A stretch of 64,000 bases of DNA from Actinomycetospora termitidis (lineage in GTDB: Bacteria > Actinomycetota > Actinomycetes > Mycobacteriales > Pseudonocardiaceae), in contig NZ_JASVWF010000001.1 of NCBI RefSeq assembly GCF_030286555.1, positions 434,001-498,000 on the forward strand. The letters are read 5' to 3'. Each line of letters begins with the position of its first letter. Position 1 is the stretch's first letter. The position numbers were made by a program, and so were the translations under genes. Positions 1 through 8,360 of this stretch are shown piece after piece. The notes below the pieces were generated by a model. The model made no database searches and was not told where the DNA came from. It worked only from the letters and a program-made list of their open reading frames with translations.

Positions 1-177
1 GCCCTCATCCGGCACCCGCGCGGCCAGGCCATGTCGCAGGACGAGCTGGTCACCCGCGTCTGGGGCGGCCCGCCGACGTCCAACATCGTCGAGGTCTACA
101 TCGGCTACCTGCGCCGCAAGCTCGGCGCCGAGCGCATCCGCACGATCCGCGGCCGCGGGTACGTCCTCGAGGGCTGA
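1..177 (+). CDS. OmpR/PhoB-family response regulator, C-terminal fragment
   Basis: Only the last 58 residues lie in the window; the gene is cut by the left edge. They form the second half of a winged-helix DNA-binding domain: the recognition-helix stretch [15 protein letters not shown] is followed by the wing hairpin [11 protein letters not shown], which is diagnostic of OmpR/PhoB response regulators. The missing N-terminus should carry a receiver domain with the phospho-accepting Asp, and a partner histidine kinase would be expected outside the window. The family assignment is firm from the wing sequence; the regulated process cannot be told. It ends 16 nt before a strong hairpin that lies between it and the convergent gene at 257-556. 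Confidence 0.9.
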   Translation, partial: ALIRHPRGQAMSQDELVTRVWGGPPTSNIVEVYIGYLRRKLGAERIRTIRGRGYVLEG

Positions 178-192
178 CCCCCTCAGAAACGC

Positions 193-239
193 ACGAACGG
201 CACTCTCGCTGCCTCTATGTGCGCGAGAGTGCCGTTCGT
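193..239. repeat. Dispersed hairpin, family R1 copy 1
   Basis: Perfect 17-bp inverted repeat (arms 193-209 and 223-239, left arm ACGAACGGCACTCTCGC) around a 13-nt loop TGCCTCTATGTGC. It sits between two convergent genes, so it can serve as a bidirectional terminator, although no T-run follows. Stem and loop recur at 30427-30479 and 47111-47161. Confidence 0.85.
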
Positions 240-256
240 TCGTGGTGGGTGGTGCC

Positions 257-556
257 TCAGCCGGCGAGCGAGGCCAGCGCGACCTGACGGGCACGGCGCT
301 CGGCGTGGGCGAGCGCGACGGCCTGGGCGCGGGCCGTCGCGGCGTCCGCCTTCGCGGCACGGCGGGCGCGCCACCCGCGCGGCTGCGGGACGGCCACCGG
401 AGCCGGGGTGGCCTCGGGCGCGCGCCGCGGGGCGGGAACGGCCGGGAACGGGGTCGAGCGCAGGGCCGGCGCCTCCGGGAACTCCGGCGACACCCGCGGC
501 GTCGGGATGACGGCGGCGAGGTCGACGAGCTGGTCGGCGGCGTGGTGACGGCCCAT
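257..556 (-). CDS. Small Ala/Arg-rich hypothetical protein
   Basis: A 99-residue protein starting MGRHHAADQL. The ATG at 556 is preceded by GGGGGAG at good spacing, which is why I prefer it to the longer in-frame extension. The first half is proline-rich and probably disordered; the second half (about 60-99) is an Ala/Arg helix with repeated RRAAKADAA and HAERRARQ stretches. No membrane segment, signal peptide or recognisable domain is visible. Actinobacterial genomes carry many short proteins of this composition; function unknown. It is monocistronic, between a convergent regulator and the hydrolase at 672-1568 on the same strand. Confidence 0.55.
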   Translation of the reverse strand: MGRHHAADQLVDLAAVIPTPRVSPEFPEAPALRSTPFPAVPAPRRAPEATPAPVAVPQPRGWRARRAAKADAATARAQAVALAHAERRARQVALASLAG

Positions 557-671
557 GATGTTCTCTCCCCCGAGATGAGCGGACTCGGTGATCGCCCGCT
601 GACACCCGGGATATCGCCGCGGTCGCGGGAGTGTTTCGACTCCTGCGACACACCACTCGGACGGGTGGCTG

Positions 672-1568
672 CTACACCGAGCGGACGAACGCGATCTGCC
701 GCTCGATCGACGTCGCAAACGGCTCGCCGAGGTAGATGTCGAAGTGCCCGCAGTCGATCTCCAGGGTCTCGACCGGGCCGCCCGCGGTGACGGCGACCTT
801 CCGGACGGCGGCCGGCGGGGCGATCGAGTCCGAGGCGGCGACGACCAGCAGCATCGGGCAGTGGACCCGGGGCGCCGCGGTGACCGGGCGGTTGAGCGGA
901 ATCGTGAGGATGTCCCGGGCGGGCATCTCGTTGACGAACGTCGGGCCGATGATCGCGCCGTAGCCGGCCTCCGCGTCCGGCGCGGTGATCGCGGCGACCG
1001 TGCCGGGCGGCCCGTAGACCGCCACGCGGTGGTCCGGACGGCCGAGGGCGTGCCCGAAGGCGTCCGCGACCGCGTGGGCGGAGACCTTCAGCAGCTGCCG
1101 CGGCCCGGCGGAGCGGAGGATCTCCACGAGCGCGCCCAGGCCGTCCATCGCGGCGCCCTGCGAGATCACCCCGGCGATGCGGCGGTCCGCGGCGGCGACG
1201 GCGACGACGTGCCCGCCGGAGTACGACGAGCCCCACAGCACGATCCGTTCCGGGTCCACCCCGTCGATCAGCCGGGCCCGCGCGACCGCCGCGTGGTAGT
1301 CGCGCCGGTGCGCCCGGTGGTCGACGTGCCCGCGGGGCTCGCCCTCGGAGTCCCCGAAGCCGCGGTAGTCGACCAGCAGGACGTCCGCTCCCGCTGTCAC
1401 GAACGCCTCGGCGAACGGCAGGAGACCGGAGTCGCGGGTGGCCCCGAACCCGTGGGCCATGACGACGCAGGGCCGGCCACCCGGACCGGCCAGTGACTCG
1501 TCCTGCGCGCGGAGGTACGTCGTCCCGAGACGCTGCCCGTCGGACTCGACCGTGATCTCGATCTCCAC
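672..1568 (-). CDS. Alpha/beta hydrolase
   Basis: A 298-residue serine hydrolase of the alpha/beta fold. Visible elements in order: oxyanion-hole strand VVMAHGFG (35-42), DYRGFGDS (67-74), nucleophile elbow GSSYSGG with Ser115, a later acidic strand VVAASDSIAPP, and the catalytic His in CGHFDIYLG near the C-terminus. The HGFG and YRGFGDSxG motifs and the order of elements resemble dienelactone-hydrolase/acetyl-xylan-esterase-like and X-Pro-peptidase-like carboxylester hydrolases; no signal peptide, so cytoplasmic. Substrate unknown. It starts just downstream of the PIG-L gene on the same strand (51 nt gap), so the two may be cotranscribed. Confidence 0.85.
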   Translation of the reverse strand: MEIEITVESDGQRLGTTYLRAQDESLAGPGGRPCVVMAHGFGATRDSGLLPFAEAFVTAGADVLLVDYRGFGDSEGEPRGHVDHRAHRRDYHAAVARARLIDGVDPERIVLWGSSYSGGHVVAVAAADRRIAGVISQGAAMDGLGALVEILRSAGPRQLLKVSAHAVADAFGHALGRPDHRVAVYGPPGTVAAITAPDAEAGYGAIIGPTFVNEMPARDILTIPLNRPVTAAPRVHCPMLLVVAASDSIAPPAAVRKVAVTAGGPVETLEIDCGHFDIYLGEPFATSIERQIAFVRSV

Positions 1569-1619
1569 GGTCGTGGAGACTAGGGGCGCTCGGCGGTCAC
1601 GCCCAGCCCCGTCCGGCCG

Positions 1620-2411
1620 TCAGTCCCCGAACAGCCCCGACTCGAAGGGCCCACCGGCCGGCTCTCCGGCCCGCCGGAACCACTCCGTGCCGAAGGCGGC
1701 CGCGAACGCCGCGTCGGGCAGGGCGAGGAAGAACGAGTCCGGCGCGATCTGGCTCGCGTGCGCGCGCATCGCCGCCCGCTTGGCCTCGAGGAAGGCCGTG
1801 ACGTCCACGCGCGTGGTCAGCTCGGACTCCGGGGTGCCCATCTCCTCGAGCTGCCGCTCGTCGGGTCCCTCGCCGTCGCCCATCCCCATCTCGCGGGCCA
1901 TCGCCATCAGCCGGCGCATCTCGTCGCGGTTGGTCGTGGCCTCGTAGACGCGGGGCGTCCCGGCGAGCGCCCCGGCGCGGGCGCCGACGTGGTGGACCTG
2001 CACGTGGTCGGGGTGGCCGTAGCCGCCGTGGTCGTCGTAGATCGTGAGGACGTCGGCGTCCTCCTCGCGCAGGATCGCGGCGAGCTTCTCCGCCGCCTCC
2101 TCCACGTCCGCGGCGGCGAACGCGCCGTCGCCGGTGTTGGTCTCGGTCCCGACCATCCCCGAGTCGACGTAGCCGAGGAACTCGGTCCGTGCGACGCCGA
2201 GGATGCGGGCGGACTCCAGGGTCTCGGCGTGGCGGCGGTGGCCGAGGGTCTCGTCGGGGTCGAGGACGCCGGGGACGATCTCGCCGTGCTCGCCGCCGGT
2301 CGCGACGACGAGCACGACCCGGTGGCCCGCGTCGGCGGCCGACCGCATGACACCGCCGCAGGCGATGCACTCGTCGTCGGGGTGGGCGTGGAACGTCACC
2401 AGGGTGGCCAC
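1620..2411 (-). CDS. PIG-L/LmbE family zinc deacetylase
   Basis: A 263-residue member of the PIG-L N-acetylglucosaminyl deacetylase family. The zinc motif AHPDDE is at residues 9-14, with His and Asp ligands, and the third ligand lies in GHPDHVQVH about two thirds through. In actinobacteria this family includes MshB (mycothiol biosynthesis) and Mca (mycothiol S-conjugate amidase), both nearer 290-300 residues. The start GG-HG-E pattern VATGGEHGEI fits the Mca/MshB side of the family, but without alignment I cannot say whether this is a mycothiol enzyme or another LmbE protein that deacetylates a small GlcNAc conjugate. Start ATG fits the family N-terminus exactly. Confidence 0.85.
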   Translation of the reverse strand: MATLVTFHAHPDDECIACGGVMRSAADAGHRVVLVVATGGEHGEIVPGVLDPDETLGHRRHAETLESARILGVARTEFLGYVDSGMVGTETNTGDGAFAAADVEEAAEKLAAILREEDADVLTIYDDHGGYGHPDHVQVHHVGARAGALAGTPRVYEATTNRDEMRRLMAMAREMGMGDGEGPDERQLEEMGTPESELTTRVDVTAFLEAKRAAMRAHASQIAPDSFFLALPDAAFAAAFGTEWFRRAGEPAGGPFESGLFGD

Positions 2412-2427
2412 GAGCCGGGAGCGTAGG

Positions 2428-3390
2428 TCAGCCCAGGGTGAACGACAGCACCAGGATCAGGATCACCGCGACCACCACCGCCGCGGTCCCGATCGTCGAC
2501 GCGAGGTCACGGCGCCCGCCGTAGAAGACGTCCGAACCCGCGATGTCCGACGACGGGTCGCGGCGCTCGGGGGTCCGCCCGGCCCACGGCGGGGTGGTGC
2601 GGGACGCCGGCACCGGCGGCGACGGTCGCCGTCCCGCCTGCACCCCGGGGACGACCTGCGTGCGCTCCGGCGGGACGAACGACGGCGGCCGGAATGTCGA
2701 CGGCGGCACGACCTGCGTGCTGTCCGCGTCCTCCCCGGGCACGACCTGGGTGACCTCCGCCTCCGACCCGGTCGTCGGGGGACCCCAGCGGAACGGCGGC
2801 GGGAACGGGTCGGACGACGGGAGTGGGGGCGGCGCCGGGATCGGGCGCTGCGCGGGGAACGCGTCGGTGTCGGGCGCCGACTCCCCCGTCGACCGAAGGG
2901 CACCTTCAGTCGAATAGGCGGGCCGTGGGCGCCCCTCGCCCATTGCCGACCCGGCCGGCGCCGACTCCCCCGTTGACCGAAGGGCCCCCTCGCTCGAATA
3001 GACGGGCCGTGGGCGCCCCTCGCCCATCGCCGACCCGGTCGCCGGCGGCTCCGGCGGCTCCACCGGCGGCGGCTCCGTGGCCGCGGGCGGGATCGGGTCG
3101 ACCGTGGCCGCAGGCGGCTCCGACGCCGGCGGCACCACGGCGCGCGGCTCGACGGGCGGCTCGACGGGCGGGACCGGCGCGGGCGGCTCGGACGTGCTCT
3201 CCGCCACCGTCGCCGAGGACGCCCGGGCGGCGGCCTGCTCCTCGCGGCGCCGGGCGATCAGCACGTCGCGGCGCCGGCGATAGGCCGTCGCGTCGACCCG
3301 GCCCTCGGCGAGGTCGGCGTCGAGCCGCTGCAGCTCCTCGCTGGCGTCCACCTGCGTCGTCCACCCCTCCACACCCGCCGTCGCGGGCAC
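2428..3390 (-). CDS. Pro-rich single-pass membrane protein with SHOCT-like N-terminus
   Basis: A 320-residue protein. The N-terminal 40 residues (ELQRLDADLAEGRVD then AYRRRRDVLI) have the short helix-Gly-helix look of SHOCT/DUF1707-type oligomerisation motifs. Residues about 55-275 are Pro/Glu/Ala-rich and probably disordered, with recurrent TQVVPG motifs and a tandem duplication of 28 residues (see 2873-3040). The last 25 residues form a hydrophobic helix (GTAAVVVAVILILVLSFTLG), so the protein is likely tail-anchored with the N-terminus in the cytosol. The start is uncertain: GTG at 3390, or GTGs further in after a GGAGGGG at about 3367-3373. Function unknown. Confidence 0.7.
   Translation of the reverse strand: MPATAGVEGWTTQVDASEELQRLDADLAEGRVDATAYRRRRDVLIARRREEQAAARASSATVAESTSEPPAPVPPVEPPVEPRAVVPPASEPPAATVDPIPPAATEPPPVEPPEPPATGSAMGEGRPRPVYSSEGALRSTGESAPAGSAMGEGRPRPAYSTEGALRSTGESAPDTDAFPAQRPIPAPPPLPSSDPFPPPFRWGPPTTGSEAEVTQVVPGEDADSTQVVPPSTFRPPSFVPPERTQVVPGVQAGRRPSPPVPASRTTPPWAGRTPERRDPSSDIAGSDVFYGGRRDLASTIGTAAVVVAVILILVLSFTLG
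2873..3040. repeat. In-frame 84-bp tandem duplication containing a palindrome
   Basis: Two 84-bp units (2873-2956 and 2957-3040), about 90 percent alike by eye, encode the 28-residue unit read as GSAMGEGRPRP, then VYSSEGALRSTGESAP or AYSTEGALRSTGESAP. Unit 1 contains a near-perfect 25-bp palindrome at 2889-2913 (TCGACCGAAGG and CCTTCAGTCGA arms, one mismatch); in unit 2 the palindrome has decayed. Confidence 0.85.
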
Positions 3391-3470
3391 GGTAACCGAC
3401 CCGGGCGGCCGCGGGCCGCGTGTCGATCGACGACGTCACACTCGTCGGCCTCGCGTGGCCGGTGGTGCGA

Positions 3471-3486
3471 GATCGTTCGAACGATC
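3471..3486. promoter_or_regulatory. 16-bp perfect palindrome, candidate operator
   Basis: GATCGTTCGAACGATC is a perfect palindrome in the 175-nt divergent spacer between the membrane protein gene and the methyltransferase gene, 80 nt before the latter's start. It looks like an operator for a dimeric repressor; no regulator gene adjoins it, so the ligand is unknown. Confidence 0.4.
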
Positions 3487-3565
3487 ACGACGTCGGCCGC
3501 GAACGTGCTGCCGACGGGCCACCCCGTCACCCGCCTGAGACCACAGCGCGAGAGGACCCCACCCC

Positions 3566-4861
3566 GTGTCGTCGACGATGCCCCTGCCCGAGCAGACACC
3601 GGTGAGCGGCACGCGCGTCGTGCCCCGTCCCGCCGAGGGGGTGTGGCCCGGCCTGCAGGACCCGGGCGAGAACCGGATCCGGATGGTCGTCGCGCGCTCC
3701 CTGCTCCGCGCGGCCGTGCGGCGCATGCCGATGCGGCTCGTCTGGCCGGACGGGTCGAGCGAGGGCGCGGGCGACGCGGGGGGTCCGGCCATGCGGCTCA
3801 TCCGGCCGGAGGCGTGCTTCACCCGCCTCGGGACCGCCGGCCTGATCGGGCTCGGCGAGGGCTGGATGGTCGGCGACTGGGACTCCGACGACCTCGTCGG
3901 CGTCATGCGGTGCTTCACCGACCACATCGAGTCGCTGGTCCCGCGGCCGGTCCGCAAGCTGCGCCGCCTCTACGACCGCGGGCAGCCCCGGGAGGAGCGC
4001 GCCGCCGACGCCGCGGTCTCGCAGGAGAACGTCCACCGGCACTACGACCTGTCGAACGACCTGTTCCAGCTCTTCCTGGACGAGTCGATGATGTACTCGG
4101 CGGCCTGGTTCGACGGGCCGGTCGGCCCCGACGGAGCGCACCTCGAGTCGCTCACCACCGCCCAGCACCGCAAGGTCGACGGCGTCCTCGACCTCGCCGG
4201 GGTCCGCGACGGGTCACGGGTCATCGAGATCGGCACCGGCTGGGGCGAGGCCGCGATCCGGGCCGCGCGGCGCGGGGCCCGCGTCACGACGCTCACCCTC
4301 TCGGTGGAGCAGGCCGAGCTCGCCCGCGCCCGCGCCGAGGCGGCGGGCGTGTCGGACCGGATCACGATCGACGTCCGCGACTACCGCGACGCCCGGGGCG
4401 AGTACGACGCGGCGATCTCCATCGAGATGATCGAGGCGGTCGGCGAGCGCTACTGGCCGGAGTACTTCCGCACGGTCGACCGGCTGCTCGCCCCCGGCGG
4501 GCGCTTCGGCCTGCAGGCCATCACGATGCCGCACCACCGGCTCCAGGCGACGAAGGCGTCGTACACCTGGATCCACAAGTACATCTTCCCGGGCGGGATC
4601 ATCCCGAGTGTCGAGGCGATCGAGCAGACGCTCGCCCGCCACACGACGCTGCGCATCGATGACCGGCGCTCGATCGGACCCGACTACGCCGAGACCCTCC
4701 ACCGCTGGCGCGACACCTTCCTCGCGCGCTCGCGGCAGGTCCGGGCCCTCGGGTTCGACGAGACCTTCGTCCGCATGTGGGACTTCTACCTCGCCTACTG
4801 CGAGGCCGGGTTCGCGTCGCGGTACCTCGACGACTGGCAGTTCGGCATCGCCCGTTCCTGA
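3566..4861 (+). CDS. Cyclopropane-fatty-acyl-phospholipid synthase family methyltransferase
   Basis: A 431-residue SAM-dependent methyltransferase of the CFA synthase/mycolic-acid cyclopropane synthase family, which transfers a methyl or methylene group from SAM to the double bond of an acyl chain in membrane phospholipid. The family hallmark ENVHRHYDLSNDLFQLFLD is at about 153-171 with MMYSAAWFD after it, and the SAM-binding loop VIEIGTGWGEAA is at about 218-229. The N-terminal 120 residues match the lipid-binding domain of the longer bacterial CFA enzymes rather than the shorter mycobacterial ones. GTG start preceded by AGAGGA; an ATG 12 nt further in is an alternative. Monocistronic. Confidence 0.9.
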   Translation: MSSTMPLPEQTPVSGTRVVPRPAEGVWPGLQDPGENRIRMVVARSLLRAAVRRMPMRLVWPDGSSEGAGDAGGPAMRLIRPEACFTRLGTAGLIGLGEGWMVGDWDSDDLVGVMRCFTDHIESLVPRPVRKLRRLYDRGQPREERAADAAVSQENVHRHYDLSNDLFQLFLDESMMYSAAWFDGPVGPDGAHLESLTTAQHRKVDGVLDLAGVRDGSRVIEIGTGWGEAAIRAARRGARVTTLTLSVEQAELARARAEAAGVSDRITIDVRDYRDARGEYDAAISIEMIEAVGERYWPEYFRTVDRLLAPGGRFGLQAITMPHHRLQATKASYTWIHKYIFPGGIIPSVEAIEQTLARHTTLRIDDRRSIGPDYAETLHRWRDTFLARSRQVRALGFDETFVRMWDFYLAYCEAGFASRYLDDWQFGIARS

Positions 4862-5008
4862 CGGCGGGTGCGGCGGGCCGGGTGCGTTCCGGTCGGGTGG
4901 GCTCTCCCACCCGTAACGGTCAGAACTGACCGTGGCCGATAACCTCCGGCCGAGCGGGGTGACCCGAGCCGCCCGTCCGACTGCCTGCCTGCCTGAGGAG
5001 CACCGATC

Positions 5009-5767
5009 ATGGACACCACCGACGTCGCCGCCATCGTCACCGGAGGGGCGTCCGGTCTCGGCGGCGCCACCGTCCGGCGGCTCGCCGACGGCGGGGCCCA
5101 CGTCATCGCGATCGACCTGCCGAAGGCGATCGACGGCGCCGAGAAGCTCGAGCGGGTCGACTACGTGCCGGCTGACGTCACCGACGGCGACCAGGTCCAG
5201 GCCGCGGTCGACGCCGCCGTCGGCACGGGTCTGCCGCTGCGCGTCGTGGTCAACTGCGCCGGGATCGGCACGGCCGGCCGGGTGCTGTCGAAGAAGGGCC
5301 CGCACGACCTCGGCGTGTTCTCGTCGGTGGTCGGGGTGAACCTGATCGGCACGTTCAACGTCATGCGGCTGGCCTCCGCCGCGATCGCGCAGACCGAGCC
5401 GCTGACCGACGGCGCCCGCGGCGTGGTCGTCAACACCGCGTCCATCGCGGCCTTCGAGGGGCAGATCGGCCAGATCGCCTACGCCGCCTCCAAGGGCGGT
5501 GTGGTCGGCATGACGGTGCCGGCGGCGCGCGACCTCGCGCAGTTCGGCATCCGCGTCATGACCATCGCCCCCGGCATCATCGACACCCCGATGCTCGCGG
5601 GCGTCGAGGAGTCGTTCCGCAACGAGCTCGCGAAGGGGATCCCGTTCCCGCAGCGGCTCGGGCGCCCCGACGAGTACGCCCAGCTCGTGGGCATGATCGT
5701 CGAGCACGACTATCTCAACGGCGAGGTCATCCGGTTCGACGGTTCCCTGCGCATGCAGCCCCGCTGA
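5009..5767 (+). CDS. SDR-family 3-hydroxyacyl-CoA dehydrogenase (HSD17B10-like)
   Basis: A 252-residue classical short-chain dehydrogenase. Cofactor motif TGGASGLG at 11-18, NCAG at about 81-84, Ser of NTASIAAFEG near 145, YAASK with Tyr158 and Lys162, then the substrate-loop segment TIAPGIIDTPML. The conserved pattern (TGGASGLG, ASIAAFEGQIGQ, FPQRLGRPDEYAQL) is that of type-2 3-hydroxyacyl-CoA dehydrogenases, which oxidise L-3-hydroxyacyl-CoA with NAD+ in beta-oxidation. An acidic Asp after the second strand (IDLP) agrees with NAD+. The ATG follows GAGGAG at good spacing. The 3' end overlaps the convergent nuclease gene by 41 bp. Confidence 0.88.
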   Translation: MDTTDVAAIVTGGASGLGGATVRRLADGGAHVIAIDLPKAIDGAEKLERVDYVPADVTDGDQVQAAVDAAVGTGLPLRVVVNCAGIGTAGRVLSKKGPHDLGVFSSVVGVNLIGTFNVMRLASAAIAQTEPLTDGARGVVVNTASIAAFEGQIGQIAYAASKGGVVGMTVPAARDLAQFGIRVMTIAPGIIDTPMLAGVEESFRNELAKGIPFPQRLGRPDEYAQLVGMIVEHDYLNGEVIRFDGSLRMQPR

Positions 5768-7568
5768 GCTCGCTCCCCGGCTCCTCGGGGTCGGGGCGCA
5801 GGTCGTCGAGGTGCGGCACGGCCAGGACGGCGTCCGAGGTCATCCACGTCCGCAGGGCGTGGGTCGCCCGGACGTCGTCCTCGTTGTAGACCAGCAGCCG
5901 GTCGCGCATCGCGGGCTCGGGCTCCTCGCCGTCGAGGCCCACCGCCCGGCGGTACCACCGCATCGAGTTCTCGCCGCCGGCCTCCGGGTCGCGCCACGCG
6001 AAACCGGCCGACGGGGCGACCCGCTTGAGGCCCTTGCCGTGCGGGCAGAGGAACGACGTACTGACCGCCGGGAAGAGGTCGATCCACTCGTCCGAGGCGA
6101 TGAAGCGCTCGACGTCCTCGGCGGCGGGCATGCCCGGCTCGCCCGCGAACCGCTCGACCGAGCCCCGCAGCCACCGGTTCTCCGCCTGCTCGTTGTAGCA
6201 GTAGGAGCGGAACGACAGCCCGCGGTCCTCCGCCCGCCGGCGCACGTCGGTCAGCCAGGCCCAGAACGCCGCGAACGACCGCGCCTCGTCCCGGGTCGGC
6301 ACCGGGTCCCACGTCGCGAAGCCGCGGTAGCCGTGCTCGAGACCGACGTCGGCCCCGCTGAGCAGGACGCCCCACAGGTACGCGCCGTCCTCGCCGAGGC
6401 TCTCCATGTCGACGTCGACCTCGACCGCGCCGCGGGGCACCTCCGGCCGACGCACGCGGCGCACCAGCGGCACGTCCGCCCGCCACGCCCGGGCCAGGGC
6501 GACCGCCTCGCGCAGGTCGGCGCCGAGCTCACCGGCCGCCGGGTCCGCCGCCGCGGCCCCCGCGGGCTCCGGCAGCCCCTGCCGCGGGTCCAGCGCGGCC
6601 AGCGTGCGCACCGTGGTGATCCCCCGCCCGCGCAGGCGCAGGGCGTCCTCCCCGCGCACGACGAGGCTGACGTCGTCCACCCGGCGCAGCTCCGCCTCGC
6701 ACACCGGCCACCAGGGGCAGCGACGGCACTCGGTGATCCGGGACGGCTGCGCGAGGGCCGGCCCGCCGTCGCGCGCGGCGCGGGCGACCGCGAGCCGGTC
6801 GGCGAACCGCCGGTCGTAGGTGTCCAGCGGGCTGCGCCCGGCCTCGTTGCCCGGGGCCACGGCCAGGTCGGTCCACACCACGCAGTCCGCGTCGAGGCCC
6901 ACGACCCCGCCCCAGGCGGCACGGGCGCCCAGCCCGGCCGCCGCGAGCATGCGGTGCAGGTGGGCCAGCCGCAGCAGGTCCCGCGCGACCGCCCGGACCT
7001 TGCGCTGCGGGTCCGGCGACGCCGACGACGGGTGCGGGCGGCCCAGCGGCGAGGTCAGCGCCCCGGTCCCCGGATCGGTGACCCGGTGCCGGACGACGAT
7101 CACGGGGTACCAGCCCCCGTCGTCACCGGCCCGCACGAGCAGTTCCGCGTGGCCACGCCGACCGTCGCCGGGCGGGAGCTCGGCCGCCCCGATCGCCCAC
7201 ACCTCGGGATCGGCCGCGACGGCCAGCGTCGCCTCGACGCGCTCGCCCCGCCTCCCGTCGGGCACCGGGCGGTAGGCGGCGCCCAGGCCGGCGGCGAAGC
7301 GGGCGGCGAGCTGGGCCCGGTGCTCGGCGGCGTCGGCCACGCGCATCTCGACGCCCGGATCGGGCTCCGGGAGGACGACCTGGTCGGCCCCCTCGATCCC
7401 GGTGGCCCCGGCCGCACGCCCGGCGTCCGGGTCGTGCTCCAGGTGCACCCGGCGACGGCAGCGCGTGGTGACCGCGGCGTCGAGCAGGACGGCACCCCGT
7501 GCGGCGCCGGCCCCGTTCCGCTCGCCGGCGGCCGGACCGGCACCGTCCCGCGGACCGGTGCTCTCCAT
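5727..7568 (-). CDS. TM0106-family RecB-like putative nuclease
   Basis: A 613-residue protein of the TM0106/RecB-like family. It has a PD-(D/E)XK core (basic-acidic pattern around VVWTDLAVAP and a cysteine cluster ITECRRCPWWPVCEAEL near residue 275, as in Cas4/RecB Fe-S nucleases), followed by a C-terminal RNase-H-like domain with the acidic strand EVDVDMES and a later DVRATHALRTWM. Families with this layout are predicted DNA repair nucleases; no biochemical role is established for the actinobacterial ones. The ATG start precedes LLDAAVTTRCRRRVHLEHD, the usual beginning of the conserved region; no clear ribosome site is seen upstream. Convergent with the SDR gene. Confidence 0.82.
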   Translation of the reverse strand: MESTGPRDGAGPAAGERNGAGAARGAVLLDAAVTTRCRRRVHLEHDPDAGRAAGATGIEGADQVVLPEPDPGVEMRVADAAEHRAQLAARFAAGLGAAYRPVPDGRRGERVEATLAVAADPEVWAIGAAELPPGDGRRGHAELLVRAGDDGGWYPVIVVRHRVTDPGTGALTSPLGRPHPSSASPDPQRKVRAVARDLLRLAHLHRMLAAAGLGARAAWGGVVGLDADCVVWTDLAVAPGNEAGRSPLDTYDRRFADRLAVARAARDGGPALAQPSRITECRRCPWWPVCEAELRRVDDVSLVVRGEDALRLRGRGITTVRTLAALDPRQGLPEPAGAAAADPAAGELGADLREAVALARAWRADVPLVRRVRRPEVPRGAVEVDVDMESLGEDGAYLWGVLLSGADVGLEHGYRGFATWDPVPTRDEARSFAAFWAWLTDVRRRAEDRGLSFRSYCYNEQAENRWLRGSVERFAGEPGMPAAEDVERFIASDEWIDLFPAVSTSFLCPHGKGLKRVAPSAGFAWRDPEAGGENSMRWYRRAVGLDGEEPEPAMRDRLLVYNEDDVRATHALRTWMTSDAVLAVPHLDDLRPDPEEPGSELSGAACAGNRRTG

Positions 7569-7718
7569 GACCGAGAGAGTGCCACGGACCCCCGACGGTC
7601 TCCGTGTCACCGCCCACGGAGGAGGTCCCGCCGTTAGGGTCCGGCCTCCGTGGGGAACCGTCCCCCACGACGCGATCTCCTCCCGGGGCGACCGGGAGCA
7701 CCACCGGAGGAACCCCAC

Positions 7719-8360
7719 ATGGCACGGCGAACCAGCCACACGGTCGAGATCGACGACTCCGACGGCCTCGTGGTCTGGTCGCGCCGGGCCGCCAAGCACG
7801 CGGCGAAGGCGGAGAAGCAGGCCGGGAAGGCGGCGAAGGCCGACCGGAAGGCCGCCGAGAAGGCGGCGGAGGTCGCCGAGGCCGAGAAGGCCGCCGCGCA
7901 GGAGGACACCCACCTCACCGGCGCCACCGTGAAGCGCTGGATCGGCATCGCCCGCATCGTCGTGCCGATCGCGGCTCCGCTGGTCTACCAGGCGGTCGGG
8001 GCCACCCGGTCCCGGTTGGACGAGGTCCGGGCGCGCCGGCTGGGGGTCGCCCCCGACGAGCTGTCCTCGTTCTCCGGGCGCGGGACCGCGCTCTACGCCC
8101 GCGCGCACAACCTCGCCGCCTCGGTGCGCGAGCTGGAGCGCCGTCGCGAGGAGGACACGGACGTGCGCGCGTTCGCACGCGACGCGCGCGATCGTCTCTC
8201 CGACCTCGAGGCCGCCGTCCGCTCGGCGGAGCAGATGCCGACCGCCCGCCGGCGTCGGGCGCACCTCGCGGTCGCGGGCGAGCTGGACCGTCTGGAGTCC
8301 CGACTGCTCGAGCTCTGGGGTCTCGACCGGCCCGGCTCGCTGCCCCCCGCGGAGCACTGA
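7719..8360 (+). CDS. Lys/Ala-rich coiled-coil protein with a central hydrophobic segment (DUF6474-like)
   Basis: A 213-residue protein. The ATG at 7719 is chosen over an upstream in-frame start because CGGAGG lies 9 nt before it. Residues 25-65 are a Lys/Ala/Glu coiled coil (SRRAAKHAAKAEK, KAAEKAAEVAEAE), residues about 75-100 a hydrophobic stretch (IARIVVPIAAPLVYQA), and the rest a helical Arg/Glu-rich domain. I believe this corresponds to the uncharacterised actinobacterial family DUF6474, but that recall is not certain. Likely membrane-associated with a cytosolic helical domain; function unknown. Divergent from the nuclease gene, with a shared 150-nt promoter region. Confidence 0.65.
   Translation: MARRTSHTVEIDDSDGLVVWSRRAAKHAAKAEKQAGKAAKADRKAAEKAAEVAEAEKAAAQEDTHLTGATVKRWIGIARIVVPIAAPLVYQAVGATRSRLDEVRARRLGVAPDELSSFSGRGTALYARAHNLAASVRELERRREEDTDVRAFARDARDRLSDLEAAVRSAEQMPTARRRRAHLAVAGELDRLESRLLELWGLDRPGSLPPAEH

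Noticed and set aside
5727-7568. TM0106 protein as part of a CRISPR Cas4 system
   Set aside because: It has the Fe-S nuclease-like cysteine cluster but the domain layout is that of the stand-alone RecB-like family and there are no cas genes or repeats.
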